Part shown: one piece after another, positions 48,487 through 57,397 of the stretch
Numbering within the stretch: the first letter of the stretch is position 1
Layout of the letters: every line of letters begins with the position of its first letter
DNA from: Rhodanobacter thiooxydans
GTDB taxonomy: Bacteria > Pseudomonadota > Gammaproteobacteria > Xanthomonadales > Rhodanobacteraceae
Direction: 5' to 3'
DNA: 64,000 bases
NCBI RefSeq assembly: GCF_021545845.1
Contig: NZ_CP088923.1
Coordinates: 682,001-746,000, forward strand
Translations under genes and position numbers: made by a program
Notes under the pieces: generated by a model
Databases searched by the model: none
Told to the model about the DNA's origin: nothing
Seen by the model: only the letters and a program-made list of their open reading frames with translations

Positions 48487-49198
48487 CCATTTTCTCATGA
48501 AAATTTTTCCTGACGCTGCGGAAACGTGATACGGACGGCTGGACGTCTGAACGATACGCCCGCGTGTGGTCTTCAGTGCGCGGCGATGGCGTGCAGTAAT
48601 AGAGGCGCAACATGGTTTTCAGCTGCTCCAGCGCCGCCTTGCGGCCCGACAGGCCAGGCTCTGCATTCACCGCTACGGCGGCTTTCATCAGTTGCTGCAC
48701 GGCCACCGTGGCTGCACGCAGCGCACCGGGCGACAGCCGCGGCAGGTAGCGACCCAGCAAGGCCTGCAGCTCGGCCCGCAGGCGACGGCGGATGGCCATG
48801 CTGTGACCGGAGGGTATCGACACGGGGTCGACCAGCACCGCGAGCACCGGATGACGCCAGCGGAACGCGACAAGGAAGGCGGCCAGCCAGTCGATGTCCC
48901 TCCCTTCGGCCTGTGCCTGCAGTGTCTCCAGCTGCTGGAACAGCGCCCCGGTGCAGTCCTCCTGCAGCGCTTCCGTCAGCGCCTCTTTAGTGGGAAAGAA
49001 CTGGTACAGGGAGCCGATCGCTGCGCCGGCGCGGGCGGCGATGGCGGTCATCACCGCGACGCTGCCGGACATACTGGCCTGAGTCGTGATGGTTGAGCCC
49101 GCGTGGTTCGAGAACCCTTTCGGCAAGAAGCGGATCCGTTCGGCCGGCAATGATTCGTAACGGTCCACGGGTGGGACCGCGCTTCGGTTGCATCGCAT
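48461..49198 (-). CDS. TetR/AcrR-family regulator, possibly degraded
   Basis: The 245-residue frame contains the helix-turn-helix core of TetR proteins, TAIAARAGAAIGSLYQFFPT then KEALTEAL, near residues 52-78, and a helical C-terminal region to about residue 208 (LEQLKTMLRLYY). Helix 1 of the DNA-binding domain is not recognisable upstream; Ser/Met-rich text (ASMSGSVAVM) precedes the core. The last 35 or so residues overlie the leu-ilv promoter and its AT-rich upstream element, so that tail is unlikely to be conserved. It may be a decaying gene or have a mis-assigned start. It is divergent from the NagX-like gene and could have regulated it. Confidence 0.6.
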   Translation of the reverse strand: MRCNRSAVPPVDRYESLPAERIRFLPKGFSNHAGSTITTQASMSGSVAVMTAIAARAGAAIGSLYQFFPTKEALTEALQEDCTGALFQQLETLQAQAEGRDIDWLAAFLVAFRWRHPVLAVLVDPVSIPSGHSMAIRRRLRAELQALLGRYLPRLSPGALRAATVAVQQLMKAAVAVNAEPGLSGRKAALEQLKTMLRLYYCTPSPRTEDHTRAYRSDVQPSVSRFRSVRKNFHEKMVDTHDRLP

Positions 49199-49374
49199 GC
49201 GGCACCACCGCTTTGCAGGTTTCCATGGGAACGTTTACGCTCGCTTGAGCGATGCAAGCCCGGTGCGCACAAGACAGAAGGTTCGGTGGCACTGGCGGTA
49301 TTCCGACGGAAGCCTTGATGCCAGCCGGATTTGTGCGGGTGGTGTTTCCCGATTTCGACGACACGCGGGTTCAC

Positions 49375-50445
49375 ATGGGCTCATTTAAGCGGTTTCCCTC
49401 CATCGACGCCATGCGCGGCATTACCGTGGCCGGCATGCTGCTGGTCAACGGTCCCGGCAGCTGGGACCACGTGTTCTGGCCGTTGAGTCATTCCGCATGG
49501 AATGGCTGTACGCCCGCCGACCTGGTGTTTCCGTTCTTTCTGTTCCTAGTGGGCGTATCGGTGGCGCTGGCGATCTTGCCGCGGCTGGAGCAAGGCGTGG
49601 CGCCTGCGTCGTTGCGCAACGCGGCGTTGCGGCGGGCCCTTCGCATCGTTGCGCTGGGGGTGGCGCTCAATGCGCTGGCGGCTTGGTGGCCGCCCGGCCA
49701 CGAGCTGCGCTGGCCAGGCGTGTTACAGCGGATCGGCGTGTGCTTCGCGGTGACGGCAATGATGGCCGTCTACACGCCAAGGCGAGCTTGGTGGATCGCC
49801 ATCGTGGCCTTGCTTGCCGGCTACACCGCGCTGCTGCTCTCCAGGGGCACGCTGGCGAAATGGGACAGCATCGTCGATCACGTGGACGGTGCAGTATTCG
49901 GTCGCCATGTGTGGGAAACCAACGCGATCACCGGCCAGGTGCACGATCCCGAAGGCTTGCTCAGCACCTTGCCCGCCATTGCCAGCAGCTTGCTTGGTCT
50001 GTGTGCAGGCGTGTGGCTGCGCGCGCGCAAGCTCGGGTTCCTGCTGATGGCGGGTGCGGCCGCAGTGGCGCTGGGCTGGCTGTGGTCGCAGTGGATTCCG
50101 TTGAACAAGAACCTATGGACGCCATCCTTCGTGCTGTGGACGGGGGGATGGGCGATGCTTGCCATGCTTGTGTTTCATTGGCTGGTGGACGTGCGCGGCT
50201 GGCCAGCCTGGGGACGTCGCTTCGGCGTCAACGCCATCGCCGCCTACGCCGGATCCGAGCTGGTGCTGGTTGTGCTGCCGGCCATGGGCTGGCAGCAGTC
50301 GATCTACCAGCATCTGTTCGCCAGTTGGATCGCACCGCTGGCCGGGCTGCGCGTCGCTTCGCTGGCGTTCGGGCTGGCGTTCGTGGCGCTGTGGTGGTTG
50401 ATCGTGTATGCGATGGATCGGCGGCATGTCTATCTGAAGCTGTGA
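49375..50445 (+). CDS. NagX/HGSNAT-like transmembrane protein (DUF5009-type)
   Basis: The 356-residue protein has about ten membrane segments and matches the heparan-alpha-glucosaminide N-acetyltransferase-like group: FPSIDAMRGITVAGMLLVN at residues 7-25 and HSAWNGCTPADLVFPFFLFL from residue 39. His39 aligns with the acetyl-carrying His of human HGSNAT, from the shared HxxWNGxTxADLVFP pattern. In bacteria these proteins (NagX) accompany GlcNAc and chitin-oligosaccharide catabolism and sit in the inner membrane. The adjacent GH89 gene strengthens a role with terminal N-acetylglucosamine. The start lacks a strong ribosome-binding site. Confidence 0.85.
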   Translation: MGSFKRFPSIDAMRGITVAGMLLVNGPGSWDHVFWPLSHSAWNGCTPADLVFPFFLFLVGVSVALAILPRLEQGVAPASLRNAALRRALRIVALGVALNALAAWWPPGHELRWPGVLQRIGVCFAVTAMMAVYTPRRAWWIAIVALLAGYTALLLSRGTLAKWDSIVDHVDGAVFGRHVWETNAITGQVHDPEGLLSTLPAIASSLLGLCAGVWLRARKLGFLLMAGAAAVALGWLWSQWIPLNKNLWTPSFVLWTGGWAMLAMLVFHWLVDVRGWPAWGRRFGVNAIAAYAGSELVLVVLPAMGWQQSIYQHLFASWIAPLAGLRVASLAFGLAFVALWWLIVYAMDRRHVYLKL

Positions 50446-50566
50446 ACGGTGTGCTTGCTCCGTGACCCGTGGGGCGCGCCTGTCTCCGTCGGCTCGATGC
50501 GTGACTGGGCTGGATAGGGGCGTGCAGCGCGTCGGCGGTGCGCGATATGAAAACGGGATTCCGAAC

Positions 50567-52792
50567 ATGCGTGAAAAAAGCGCCGCGCGTGACGTAAAAC
50601 TGGGTAATCGGGCATGGGCGATGCTGGTGCTTGGGATGTGCCTGGCGTGGCCTTGCGGCGGGCGCGCCGCCGCATCTGCGCAACCGGTCTTCGACACTGC
50701 GCCGGCACGGGCGGCCCTGCAACGCCTGCTGCAGCAGCAACAGGCGCAGTTCGCCCTCGTCGCATTGGATCGCGGGCAGGGTGCGGATCGTTTCCGTATC
50801 AGTGGCGCGCCGGGGCACATCGTGGTGGCGGGCACCTCGCCTGCGATCATCCTGACCGGCGTGGAAACGTACCTGGAGCAGGTGGCACACGTCGGCATCG
50901 GCTGGCCTGGCGATAGCCTTTCGCGCCTGCCGGCCACGTTGCCGGCGCCGTCCTCGCCTATAGAACACCGTGCCGTCGTGCCGGATCGCTACGCGCTGAA
51001 TGACACCGACGACGGCTACTCGAACGCCTATCTCGACTGGCCGGCATGGGAACACAAGATCGACCTGCTCGCCCTACACGGCATCGACGAGGTGTTCATG
51101 CCGGTCGGCACGGAAGAGGTGTACCGCCGCACCTTCCAGGATTTCGGCTACAGCGACGCGGAGATGCGTGCGTGGATTCCCGCCGCCGCGCACCAGCCGT
51201 GGTGGCTGCTGCAGAACATGTCCGGTTTCGATGCACCAATGTCGCCGCGACAGTACGCACGGCGTGTGGCGCTGACGCAGAAGATCGTGGCGCGCCTGCG
51301 CGCGCTGGGCATGACGCCGGTATTCCCCGGCTATTTCGGCACCGTGCCCGACGGCTTCGCGGCGAAGCATCCCGGTGCGAACGTGGTGTCGCAGGGCCAG
51401 TGGGCAGGGTTCACGCGGCCAGGCTGGCTCGACCCGCGCGATCCGCTCTACGCGAAGGTCGCGGCGGATTTCTATCGTCGGCAGCGCGTGCTGTTCGGCG
51501 ACGGCACGATGTACAAGATGGACCTGCTGCACGAAGGCGGCCGCGCCGGCAACGTGCCGGTGGCGGATGCCGTGCACGGCGTGATGAAGGCGCTACAGGC
51601 CGCGCATCCGGGCGCGCGCTGGGTACTGCTGGGCTGGCAGCACAACCCGCTGCCGGCGGTGATCGACGCGGTTGATCGCCGGAGCCTGCTGATCGTCGAC
51701 GGCCTGTCGGACCGCTACGACGGGCTGGACCGCGAGAAGGACTGGCACGGCGCGCCATACGCCTTCGGCAGCATTCCCAACTTCGGCGGCCACAGCACGC
51801 TTGGCGCGAATGCCGGCGTGTGGCTCGAGCGGTTCGCCGCGTGGCGCGACAAGCCGGGAAGCACGCTGCGCGGCATCGCCTGGATGCCGGAGGCCAGCGG
51901 CATCGACCCGGCGGCGTTCGCGCTGTTCACTGCGCTGGCCTGGGAGCCGGTGCCGCACGATGAAGCTGCATGGTTCAAGGCTTATGCCGACAGCCGCTAC
52001 GGCGGCGCCGACGCGCATGCCGAGGCCGCGTGGCACATCCTCGGCGGAACCGCCTACGCCATGCCCTCGGACGGCGACTCGGAGCCGCAGGACAGCCTGT
52101 TCGAAGCGCGCCCTTCGCGGGACGTGGCCACGGCGGCGAGCTGGTCGCCGAAGGCGATGCGTTACGACGCGGGGCATTTCGACCAAGCCATCTGCGAACT
52201 GTTGCAGGTGGCGCCCGCGCTACGTGCCACCAGCGCCTACCGCCACGACGTGGTGGACGTCGCGCGGCAGGCGCTGGTCAACCACGCCCGCGTGCTGCTG
52301 CCACGGGTCAAGGCGGCCTACGAGGCGGAGGACGCCGCACGCCTGCACGCCCTCGACGCCGAATGGCTGGGTGACATGGTCCTGCTCGACCGCCTGCTCG
52401 CCAGCGATCCGCATTTCCTGCTCGGCAACTGGCTGGCGCCCGCGCGTGCGGCGGCCGGCAATGCCGCCGAGGCAGCGCAGTTCGAATACGACCAGCGCAC
52501 GCTCGTCACCATCTGGGGCGATCGCGGCGGTGCCGACCGCGGCGGCCTGCACGACTACGCGAACCGCGAATTGTCCGGCCTGGTGAGCGGCCTGTATGAA
52601 CCGCGCTGGCGGCGCTTCTTCGCATCGCTGGAGCAGTCGCTGGCGACCGGCAAGCCGCCCGAACCGATCGACTGGTACGCGATGGAATATGCCTGGGCGG
52701 CCTCGCAAAAGCTGGAGTCAACGACGCCACAGGGCGATCCGTGGCAACTGGCCTCCGACGTGGCGCGGCGGCTCGGAACCTGCAGGCCGTGA
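50567..52792 (+). CDS. Secreted alpha-N-acetylglucosaminidase, GH89 family
   Basis: The 741-residue protein has a signal peptide (hydrophobic residues 17-34, ending GGRAAA) and matches GH89 (human NAGLU). After an N-terminal domain, the TIM barrel shows NDTDDGYSNAYLDWPAWEHK, LLHEGGRAG with candidate acid/base Glu323, and WMPEASGIDP with candidate nucleophile Glu442. A helical C-terminal domain follows (HARVLLPRVKAAYEAED). It should remove terminal alpha-linked GlcNAc from glycans in the periplasm or outside. It lies 121 bp after the NagX-like gene on the same strand, likely one operon. Confidence 0.9.
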   Translation: MREKSAARDVKLGNRAWAMLVLGMCLAWPCGGRAAASAQPVFDTAPARAALQRLLQQQQAQFALVALDRGQGADRFRISGAPGHIVVAGTSPAIILTGVETYLEQVAHVGIGWPGDSLSRLPATLPAPSSPIEHRAVVPDRYALNDTDDGYSNAYLDWPAWEHKIDLLALHGIDEVFMPVGTEEVYRRTFQDFGYSDAEMRAWIPAAAHQPWWLLQNMSGFDAPMSPRQYARRVALTQKIVARLRALGMTPVFPGYFGTVPDGFAAKHPGANVVSQGQWAGFTRPGWLDPRDPLYAKVAADFYRRQRVLFGDGTMYKMDLLHEGGRAGNVPVADAVHGVMKALQAAHPGARWVLLGWQHNPLPAVIDAVDRRSLLIVDGLSDRYDGLDREKDWHGAPYAFGSIPNFGGHSTLGANAGVWLERFAAWRDKPGSTLRGIAWMPEASGIDPAAFALFTALAWEPVPHDEAAWFKAYADSRYGGADAHAEAAWHILGGTAYAMPSDGDSEPQDSLFEARPSRDVATAASWSPKAMRYDAGHFDQAICELLQVAPALRATSAYRHDVVDVARQALVNHARVLLPRVKAAYEAEDAARLHALDAEWLGDMVLLDRLLASDPHFLLGNWLAPARAAAGNAAEAAQFEYDQRTLVTIWGDRGGADRGGLHDYANRELSGLVSGLYEPRWRRFFASLEQSLATGKPPEPIDWYAMEYAWAASQKLESTTPQGDPWQLASDVARRLGTCRP

Positions 52793-52976
52793 GGCTGCAA
52801 TCCGTGCAGGGCGTTGCAGGCACAGGCAGTCGCCTATCGTGTATGACGCACTGCATCACGGATTGGATGGCGCGCCCTGCAATGTTTCGAGGTGGTGTGA
52901 CGCGCCGGTTGTTTGCGCGCCGGTTCGGCTGACCCGGCCAACTCTTGCCCATCGCACGCAGTGCGACCATTTCGCA

Positions 52977-54012
52977 TCCTGATTCCCCACCTGTCGCCGC
53001 CCATGATACGTCGTGGGTAGATGCTGCAACCTCCTGATGCGAAGGAGGAAGCCCCATGGCAGCCAAGAATCAAGTGCAGTTCCAACCCGGCCTGAGTCTG
53101 ACGGCCTTTCTTGACCGTTACGGTAGCGAGCAGCGGTGCCGCGAGGCGCTGATGAAGGCACGCTGGCCGAAGGGATGGCGCTGCCTGGACTGCGGTCATA
53201 CGAGTCATGGCCATCTCAGGCGTCGCGACGTGTACCCGTGCAATCGCTGCAAGCGGCAGGTGTCGCTGACCAGCGGCACGCTGTTCGCCGAAACCAGGTT
53301 GCCGCTGCGGACGTGGTTTCTGGCGATTTACCTGCTGACCCAGCACAAGGATGGCATCTCGGCGCTGGCGCTGCGGCGGCAATTGGGCGTGTCGTACCAC
53401 ACGGCGTGGCTGCTCAAGCACAAGTTGATGCAGGCGATGGTCGAGCGCGACAGCGAGCAGGTCCTGGGCGGCATCGTGATGATGGACGATGCGTACTGGG
53501 GCGGCGAACGCCACGGCGGCGGCGTGGGCCGCGGCAGCCCTGGCAAGACGCCGTTTGTGGCGGCGGTGCAGTGCACTGCCGAGGGGCACCCCATCGCCAT
53601 GCGGATGGATGAGGTGGCCGGGTTTCGCAAAAAGGCGTTGGCGGCATGGGCCCAACGCCACCTGGCGCCGGGCACGGCGGTTGTCACCGATGGGCTGAAG
53701 TGTTTTCCGGGCGTGACCGATGCCGATTGCACGCATACCGCCATGCCCACCGGCGGCGGCGTCCCCACTCGGGGGCATCCCATCTTCACGGGGGTCAACA
53801 CCGTGCTGGGTAACGTCAAGAACGCGCTGCATGGCACCTACCATGTGCTGCGTCCGAAGTACCTGCAGCGCTATTTTTCCGAGTTCTGCTACCGCTTCAA
53901 TCGCCGCTTCGACCTGGCCGCCCTGGTACCGCGCCTCATCGTCGCCGCGGCGCGGACGCCGCCGCTGAGCTATCGGCTCGCAACGTTGGATGCGTAATGT
54001 GGGGAATCAGGA
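52977..54012 (+). mobile_element. IS1595-family insertion sequence (ISPna2-like)
   Basis: Inverted ends TCCTGATTCCCCAC (52977-52990) and GTGGGGAATCAGGA (53999-54012) enclose a single transposase gene, about 1.04 kb in all. I see no matching 8-bp direct repeats at the two junctions, so one flank may have been rearranged. The right end abuts the truncated IS4 transposase. Confidence 0.8.
53056..53997 (+). CDS. IS1595-family transposase
   Basis: The 313-residue protein has an N-terminal zinc ribbon (Cys43, Cys46, Cys62, Cys65; CLDCGH and CNRC) and the ISXO2-like DDE domain. Acidic residues are in GGIVMMDDAYWGG and VVTDGLKCF, and NVKNALHGTYH supplies Asn and Lys of the DDNK subgroup (ISPna2). 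The frame is complete, with AGGAGG before the ATG, so it may still be active. Confidence 0.92.
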   Translation: MAAKNQVQFQPGLSLTAFLDRYGSEQRCREALMKARWPKGWRCLDCGHTSHGHLRRRDVYPCNRCKRQVSLTSGTLFAETRLPLRTWFLAIYLLTQHKDGISALALRRQLGVSYHTAWLLKHKLMQAMVERDSEQVLGGIVMMDDAYWGGERHGGGVGRGSPGKTPFVAAVQCTAEGHPIAMRMDEVAGFRKKALAAWAQRHLAPGTAVVTDGLKCFPGVTDADCTHTAMPTGGGVPTRGHPIFTGVNTVLGNVKNALHGTYHVLRPKYLQRYFSEFCYRFNRRFDLAALVPRLIVAAARTPPLSYRLATLDA

Positions 54013-54018
54013 GCCAAG

Positions 54019-54930
54019 TTGTGCTCGGTAACGAGGTTATCCCCGGAGGCGTTCGATCGTTTCGGGCAGCTGATTCCTGCTGATTGGATCGAGCACGCCC
54101 TGCAGGCCACCGGCACGGCCTCGCTACGCCGTCGCCGCCTACCTGCCGAACGGCTGATCTGGTTGGTCATCGGGCTGGCCTTGTTTCGCAATGAACCGGT
54201 ATGGCACATCGTGCGCCAGCTGGGCTTGGCGTTGGACAGCGAGACGCGCGTGGCACCCGCACCGAGCGCGACGGTGCAAGGACGCCAGCGGCTGGGCGAA
54301 GCGCCGTTGGCGCATCTGTTCGATCAGATCAGCCGTGCATGGTGTGCCGCGCCGCTTCCTGCGACCGGACTGTTCCAGGGACTGCGCCTGCTCGCTGTCG
54401 ATGGCGTGGTGTGGTCGGCGCAAGATACCGCCGAACATCGTGACGTCTTCGGTGGCGGTCATTCGCAACACGGCGAAGGGAGCTGGCCGCAGGTACGTGC
54501 GGTCTGTCTGATGGACGTGCATACCCATCTGATCCGAGCGGCAGCGTTCGGGGCCTATACCACCGGCGAGCTCAGCTATGCCCACGACTTGAGGGCGGCC
54601 ACGCCCGATCATTCCCTGACGATCTTCGATCGTGCCTACTATTCGGCCGCGCTCCTATGGGCTTGGCAGCAGGCCGGCGAACAACGTCATTGGCTGATGC
54701 GAGCCAAGAGCTCACTGCGCTACGAGGTGATCCGTCCGCTGGGCGAAGGCGACGCCTGGGTGCGGCTACCCGTCTCGCCGCAAGCGCGCCGGCAACATCC
54801 CCACCTGCCAGTGTTCTGGGAAGCGCGATTGATCATCTGTTCGTCCGGGCGACGCTACCTGACCTCGCTGGCCGATCCGATCCGCCACCCCGCCGACCAG
54901 GTCGCCGCGTGCTACCGCCAACTCTGCTAG
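54019..54930 (+). pseudogene. Truncated IS4-family transposase
   Basis: The frame encodes the front part of an IS4-type transposase: SPEAFDRFGQLIPADWIEHA, ASLRRRRLPAERLIWLVIGL, LAVDGVVWSAQDTAE (first Asp) and TIFDRAYYSA (second Asp). It stops soon after VAACYRQ, where intact relatives continue with the YRxRWEIE...K signature carrying the catalytic Glu, so that residue is lost. The break lies within about 10 bp of the thrC stop. The start is only a TTG next to the IS1595 right end, so the 5' end may also be missing. It is a remnant. Confidence 0.85.
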
Positions 54931-56234
54931 GGCATCAGCCAGTCCCGCAACGCGGTGTCACTGGCTGCCAGCGGTTCGGCGCTGGCGCTGCGCGCCAGCA
55001 TCGCGGCCAGCGCCGGGGGCAGGTCGAGCGGGTGGCCGAGCAGCGGCTCCACCACGCCCTCGAACTTGGCCGGGTGGGCGGTGGCGACCACCGCCCACGG
55101 CGCCTCGTCGCCATCCGCGCGCAGGCGGTCGAGCAGGTGCATCGCGGTGGCGGTGTGCGGGCAGAACACTTCGCTGTGTTCGCGCGCATGGGTGGCGATG
55201 GTGCGGCGGATGGTGGCGTCGTCCACGCTGTGGGCTTGCAGCAGTTGGCGCAACGCGGATTCATTCGGGAAGATCCAGCGCAGCCGCTCGAAGTTGCTCG
55301 GCGCGCCGACGTCCATCGCGTTGGCGAGGGTGGCGACCGCTTCGCGCGGGCGGTAGTCGGCACCGGCGAAGAACTCGGGCAGGGTGGCGTTCGCGTTGCA
55401 GGCCAGCCGTACTTCGCCGACCGGCAAACCCATTTCACGCACCCACAGGCAGGCCAGCGCGTTGCCGAGGTTGCCGGTGGGCACGATGAAGTTCAGCGGC
55501 GTGCCGTGTTCGCGCCCCCAGCCCAGCGCGGCGTGCGCGTAATAGCTCATTTGCGGCAGCAGGCGGCCGAGGCTGATGCTGTTGGCCGAAGACAGCGGCA
55601 CATCCGCCTGCAGCTCCGCGTCGTTGAGCGCGGCCTTGACCATGCGCTGGCAATCGTCGAAGCGACCGGCCACGCGCAGTGCGGTCACGTTGTCGCCGAA
55701 GCAGCCGAGCTGGTGCGCCTGGCGCGGCGAGACCAGGCCGTCCGGATACAGGATCACCACGCGCACATGCGGCTGGCGATGGAACGCGGCGCCCACTGCC
55801 GCGCCGGTATCGCCCGAGGTGGCGACCAGGATCGTCAGCGGCCGTGCATCGCTGCGCGGCAGCCGGCGCAGGCAGGCGGCGAGGAAGCGCGCGCCGACGT
55901 CCTTGAAGGCCGAGGTGGGGCCGTGGAACAGCTCCAGCATCGCCGTGTGCGGATGCGCCGGCAGTGCGCGCAGCGGCGTGTCGAAGGTGAGCGCCTCGGC
56001 GCAGATCGCGGGCAGTTCATCGGCCAGCGCATCGCCGGCGAAGAACGGCGCCAGCAGGGTAGCGGCGGTATCCGCCAGCGTGCCGTGCGGGTCGAACGCG
56101 GCCGGATCGAGTCGCGGCAGGGACTCGGGCACGTACAGGCCGCCGTCCGGCGCCAGCCCGGCGGCGATCGCCTGGCTGATCGGTACGGCCAGTCCGGCGT
56201 TTCGGGTGCTGTGGTAGCGAAGCAGTTCGCTCAT
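54927..56234 (-). CDS. thrC: Threonine synthase
   Basis: ThrC turns O-phosphohomoserine into threonine with PLP. The 435-residue protein matches E. coli (428). It has the N-terminal YHSTRNAGLAVPISQAI, the PLP lysine in GPTSAFKDVGARF near residue 113, VATSGDTGAAVGAAF and VPTGNLGNALACLW. It ends LRDWLMP, and its TAG overlaps the end of the IS4 remnant on the other strand. The 164-bp gap to thrB holds three family C palindromes. Confidence 0.96.
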   Translation of the reverse strand: MSELLRYHSTRNAGLAVPISQAIAAGLAPDGGLYVPESLPRLDPAAFDPHGTLADTAATLLAPFFAGDALADELPAICAEALTFDTPLRALPAHPHTAMLELFHGPTSAFKDVGARFLAACLRRLPRSDARPLTILVATSGDTGAAVGAAFHRQPHVRVVILYPDGLVSPRQAHQLGCFGDNVTALRVAGRFDDCQRMVKAALNDAELQADVPLSSANSISLGRLLPQMSYYAHAALGWGREHGTPLNFIVPTGNLGNALACLWVREMGLPVGEVRLACNANATLPEFFAGADYRPREAVATLANAMDVGAPSNFERLRWIFPNESALRQLLQAHSVDDATIRRTIATHAREHSEVFCPHTATAMHLLDRLRADGDEAPWAVVATAHPAKFEGVVEPLLGHPLDLPPALAAMLARSASAEPLAASDTALRDWLMP

Positions 56235-56253
56235 ATGCCTGACTCGTGTGCAG

Positions 56254-56394
56254 GGCGGGCATTGCCCGCCGGTTTTTGATGCTTGGCGGCGAGAGTGGCG
56301 GGCAGTGTCCGCCCTACAAGAGCGTTCATTCGTCGGCCTTGAGGGTTGCGATCAACGCGGCAGCAGCCGTAGGGCGGGTGCTGCCCGCCCTACG
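56254..56394. repeat. Family C palindromes in the thrB-thrC gap
   Basis: Three related palindromes built on GGCGGGC / GCCCGCC lie at 56254-56270, about 56297-56318 and 56368-56394. The last is perfect: CGTAGGGCGGG, TGCTG loop, CCCGCCCTACG. They resemble REP-like elements and differ in sequence from families A and B. Confidence 0.75.
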
Positions 56395-56398
56395 CCGG

Positions 56399-57397
56399 TC
56401 ATGGCTGCGACTCCACGTCGAGGGAGTCGATCAACGCGGCAGCCGGCCCGTTGACCGGCGACACCCACGCGTCGCTGTCCAGTCCGCCCTCGGCGAACGC
56501 GGCCTGCATCGCCGCGGCGGCCGCTTCGGCGTCGGCGCGGTTGTCGTACCAGCCGAACACGCTGGGGCCGGCGCCGGAGATGCTGGCGCCCAGCGCGCGG
56601 TGGTCGAGCGCAGCCTGTTTCACCTGGGCGAAGTGCGGGATCAGCGACGCGCGGCGCGGTTCCACCAGCACGTCCTTCAGGCCTTCGCGCACCAGCGCGG
56701 CGTCGCCACGCCAGCAGCCGGCCAGCACCAGGGCGAGATTCGAACTCTGCGCCACGAACTCGCCCAGCGCGTAATGGCCGGCCAGCGCCGCGCGCGCCCG
56801 GCGCGTCTCCAGCACCACGTGCGGATGCACCAGCGCGCAGTGCCACGCCGCCGGCACGTCGATGCGCAGCAGGCGGTCGTGGGTGGCCAGCACCAGTCCG
56901 CCGAGCAGCATCGAACCGAGGTTGTCGCCGTGGCGGCTGCCGCTGGCCACCGCTTCGCCGTCCAGCGCGAAGCCGTACAGCGCCTCGCGCGGCAGCGGCT
57001 TGGGCAGCAGTGCGTTGGCGGCGATCAGCGCGGCCACGCAGGAGGCGGCCGAGCCGCCCATGCCCGAGCCGAGCGCGATGCCCTTGTGCAGCACCAGCTC
57101 GAAGCCGTGGCGCAGGCCCAGCGCCTTGCGCAGCGAGAGCAGCGCGGTGCCGGCGGTGTTGGCCCGCGGGTCGGTGGGCAGTTCGGTGACGCAGCCCGAG
57201 ATCGACGCGATGCGCACCACCGGCTCGCCGATGCGGCGCACCTCGGCGCGGTCGCCGGCGCCGGCCACACTGTGGCCGAGCAGGTCGAAGCCGACGCCGA
57301 CATTGCCTACGCTGGCCGGCGCGAACGCGCAGGCGGCTTGTGGAGGATGAGCGCGGCGCGGTGCAGCCATGACGGGTTCCAGTAGCGGGGTGTTCAT
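56399..57397 (-). CDS. thrB: Homoserine kinase
   Basis: ThrB phosphorylates homoserine. The 332-residue GHMP kinase has [20 protein letters not shown] near residue 25, the ATP loop [15 protein letters not shown] near residue 104, and [14 protein letters not shown] near residue 275. E. coli ThrB has 310 residues. The ATG overlaps the hom stop (ATGA), so the two are coupled. Confidence 0.96.
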   Translation of the reverse strand: MNTPLLEPVMAAPRRAHPPQAACAFAPASVGNVGVGFDLLGHSVAGAGDRAEVRRIGEPVVRIASISGCVTELPTDPRANTAGTALLSLRKALGLRHGFELVLHKGIALGSGMGGSAASCVAALIAANALLPKPLPREALYGFALDGEAVASGSRHGDNLGSMLLGGLVLATHDRLLRIDVPAAWHCALVHPHVVLETRRARAALAGHYALGEFVAQSSNLALVLAGCWRGDAALVREGLKDVLVEPRRASLIPHFAQVKQAALDHRALGASISGAGPSVFGWYDNRADAEAAAAAMQAAFAEGGLDSDAWVSPVNGPAAALIDSLDVESQP

